64,000 nt of DNA, from the NCBI RefSeq assembly GCF_023734775.1, contig NZ_AP025732.1:682001-746000 (forward strand), read 5' to 3'. Under the pieces are notes generated by a model that had not been told where the DNA came from, searched no databases, and saw only the letters and a list, made by a program, of their open reading frames with translations. Positions 63,391 through 64,000 of the stretch are shown one piece after another. The DNA is from Nostoc cf. commune SO-36 (lineage in GTDB: Bacteria > Cyanobacteriota > Cyanobacteriia > Cyanobacteriales > Nostocaceae). Made by a program: the position numbers and the translations under genes. How positions within the stretch are numbered: position 1 is the stretch's first letter; every line of letters starts with the position of its first letter.

Positions 63391-64000
63391 TTAAAGCCTG
63401 TTAAATTTTTCTCGACGATACCAACGACGAACTCGCTCAGGTGAAACGCCGATTAAATAAGCAATAATTACTATTTGATTAAGTAGCGTAGTTTTGAATA
63501 CTCCCTTTTGTAACCATCTACGAGCTGAGGTGACAACTGGTGTGGGAATAATTACAATGCGTCCGACGCGTTTTAAACGACGCATGAGTTCAAAATCTTC
63601 CATAATAGGCAATTCGGGAAAGTTGCCTATTTGCTGAAATACTTCTTTTGTTAAAAAAATTCCTTGGTCGCCATAAGGCATTTGATAAATGTGCGATCGC
63701 ACATTTACTCCCCACTCTACCCATCGTAAACTTAAAAGTGACGCATCAATTTGCAACTTAAAAGCACCAGCTACAGCCCCAGGTTGTTGTAGTGCTGTGC
63801 GAATCATCTCATCAAACCCAGTTGGTAAACGGGTATCCGCATGGAGAAATAACAAAATATCACCGCTAGCCGCTAAAACACCCGCGTTCATTTGCACAGC
63901 ACGACCAGGGGGAAATGATGAGATAACTTTGACACCTAATGACTTAGCAATTTCTACTGTGCCATCATTTGAGCCACTATCCACTACCATCACTTCTATA
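63391..64000 (-). CDS. TIGR04283-type glycosyltransferase (family 2, partial)
   Basis: At least 202 residues; the frame runs off the window edge and the beginning (usually about 25 residues) is missing. Visible are MVVDSGSNDGTVEIAKSLGV (GT-2 nucleotide-binding), PPGRAVQMNAGVLAASGDIL, LFLHADTRLPTGFDEMIRTA (the D-x-D metal motif region) and the acceptor-side GDQGIFLTKEVFQQIGNFPE with MEDFELMRRLKRVGRIVIIP. The C-terminus is basic. TIGR04283 enzymes are associated with arsenosugar synthesis and often sit beside TVP38/TMEM64 genes, as here. It is upstream of the cluster; the gap of about 440 bases to the second TVP38 start, with two repeat arrays, makes strict co-transcription uncertain. Confidence 0.88.
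   Translation of the reverse strand, partial: IEVMVVDSGSNDGTVEIAKSLGVKVISSFPPGRAVQMNAGVLAASGDILLFLHADTRLPTGFDEMIRTALQQPGAVAGAFKLQIDASLLSLRWVEWGVNVRSHIYQMPYGDQGIFLTKEVFQQIGNFPELPIMEDFELMRRLKRVGRIVIIPTPVVTSARRWLQKGVFKTTLLNQIVIIAYLIGVSPERVRRWYRREKFNRL

Noticed and set aside
62988..63404. 138-codon plus-strand ORF of LRLDVDL repeats
   Set aside because: Generated by the stop-free 21-bp minisatellite read on the opposite strand; no start signal or family.

Overview
The window looks like chromosomal DNA of a filamentous, heterocyst-forming cyanobacterium of the Nostoc/Anabaena type. The highly iterated palindrome GCGATCGC is scattered everywhere. Intergenic spaces carry 7-8 bp short tandem repeats and interspersed palindromes typical of Nostoc. 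Many of the proteins are cyanobacterial lineage markers: a CPP1-like J-domain membrane protein, DUF2811, a PaO/Tic55-type Rieske oxygenase, SmtA metallothionein, a CHASE2 Ser/Thr kinase and a group 2 sigma factor. No rRNA, tRNA, CRISPR array or complete insertion sequence was found.

Layout. 0-4.5 kb: the start of a cNMP-binding-domain ABC exporter at the edge, 2 kb with little coding capacity, and a frameshifted acyl-CoA dehydrogenase. 4.5-9 kb: CHASE2 kinase, a 42-bp tandem repeat array, a hypothetical gene and a group 2 sigma factor. 9-20.4 kb: a MITE-like element, HerA/DUF87 ATPase, GST, fasciclin protein, metallothionein, hemL, hisIE, MFS transporter, a DnaA-box-like cluster, a DUF2811 protein, a second MITE-like element and an OmpR-type response regulator. 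20.4-31.4 kb: CPP1-like protein, a nuclease-like/TPR locus, recA with an SOS box, a Phd/RelE toxin-antitoxin pair, xseAB, HAD hydrolase, HPPD, SDR and a NYN-LOTUS protein. 31.7-37 kb: a pstS-C-A-B-B operon on the minus strand behind a Pho box. 37-47 kb: two Uma2 proteins, a SpoIIM/RDD membrane cluster, the Rieske oxygenase and a two-gene contractile-injection-system module (AAA ATPase plus DUF4255 protein). 47-55 kb: a Ser/Thr kinase with a repetitive linker, a PGM1-type ATP-grasp ligase, SDR, a small protein and mgtE. 55-64 kb: a large PA14x3/Calx-beta/sugar-dehydrogenase protein and a minus-strand cluster of glycosyltransferase, two TVP38/TMEM64 proteins and a MerA-like flavoprotein.

A striking feature is the number of single-base frame breaks in recognisable genes, all in the first 36 kb: acyl-CoA dehydrogenase, a small membrane protein, CHASE2 kinase, hemL, response regulator, probably the nuclease-TPR gene, both pstB genes, and several each in pstC and pstA. 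Many lie in homopolymer runs and one hits hemL, normally essential, so sequencing error is a serious explanation. The clustering in pstC-pstA and in the acyl-CoA dehydrogenase would also fit real decay. From 37 to 64 kb I saw no such lesions.

The most interesting biology is the injection-system module beside a membrane-anchored kinase whose linker repeats acidic-Thr-hydrophobic motifs, the NYN-LOTUS protein, the nuclease-like/TPR locus, the internally triplicated PA14 protein, and the TVP38/MerA-like/glycosyltransferase cluster. Regulatory sites that can be read directly are the Pho box of pstS, a LexA-type box upstream of recA, and intrinsic terminators after recA and the sigma factor gene.
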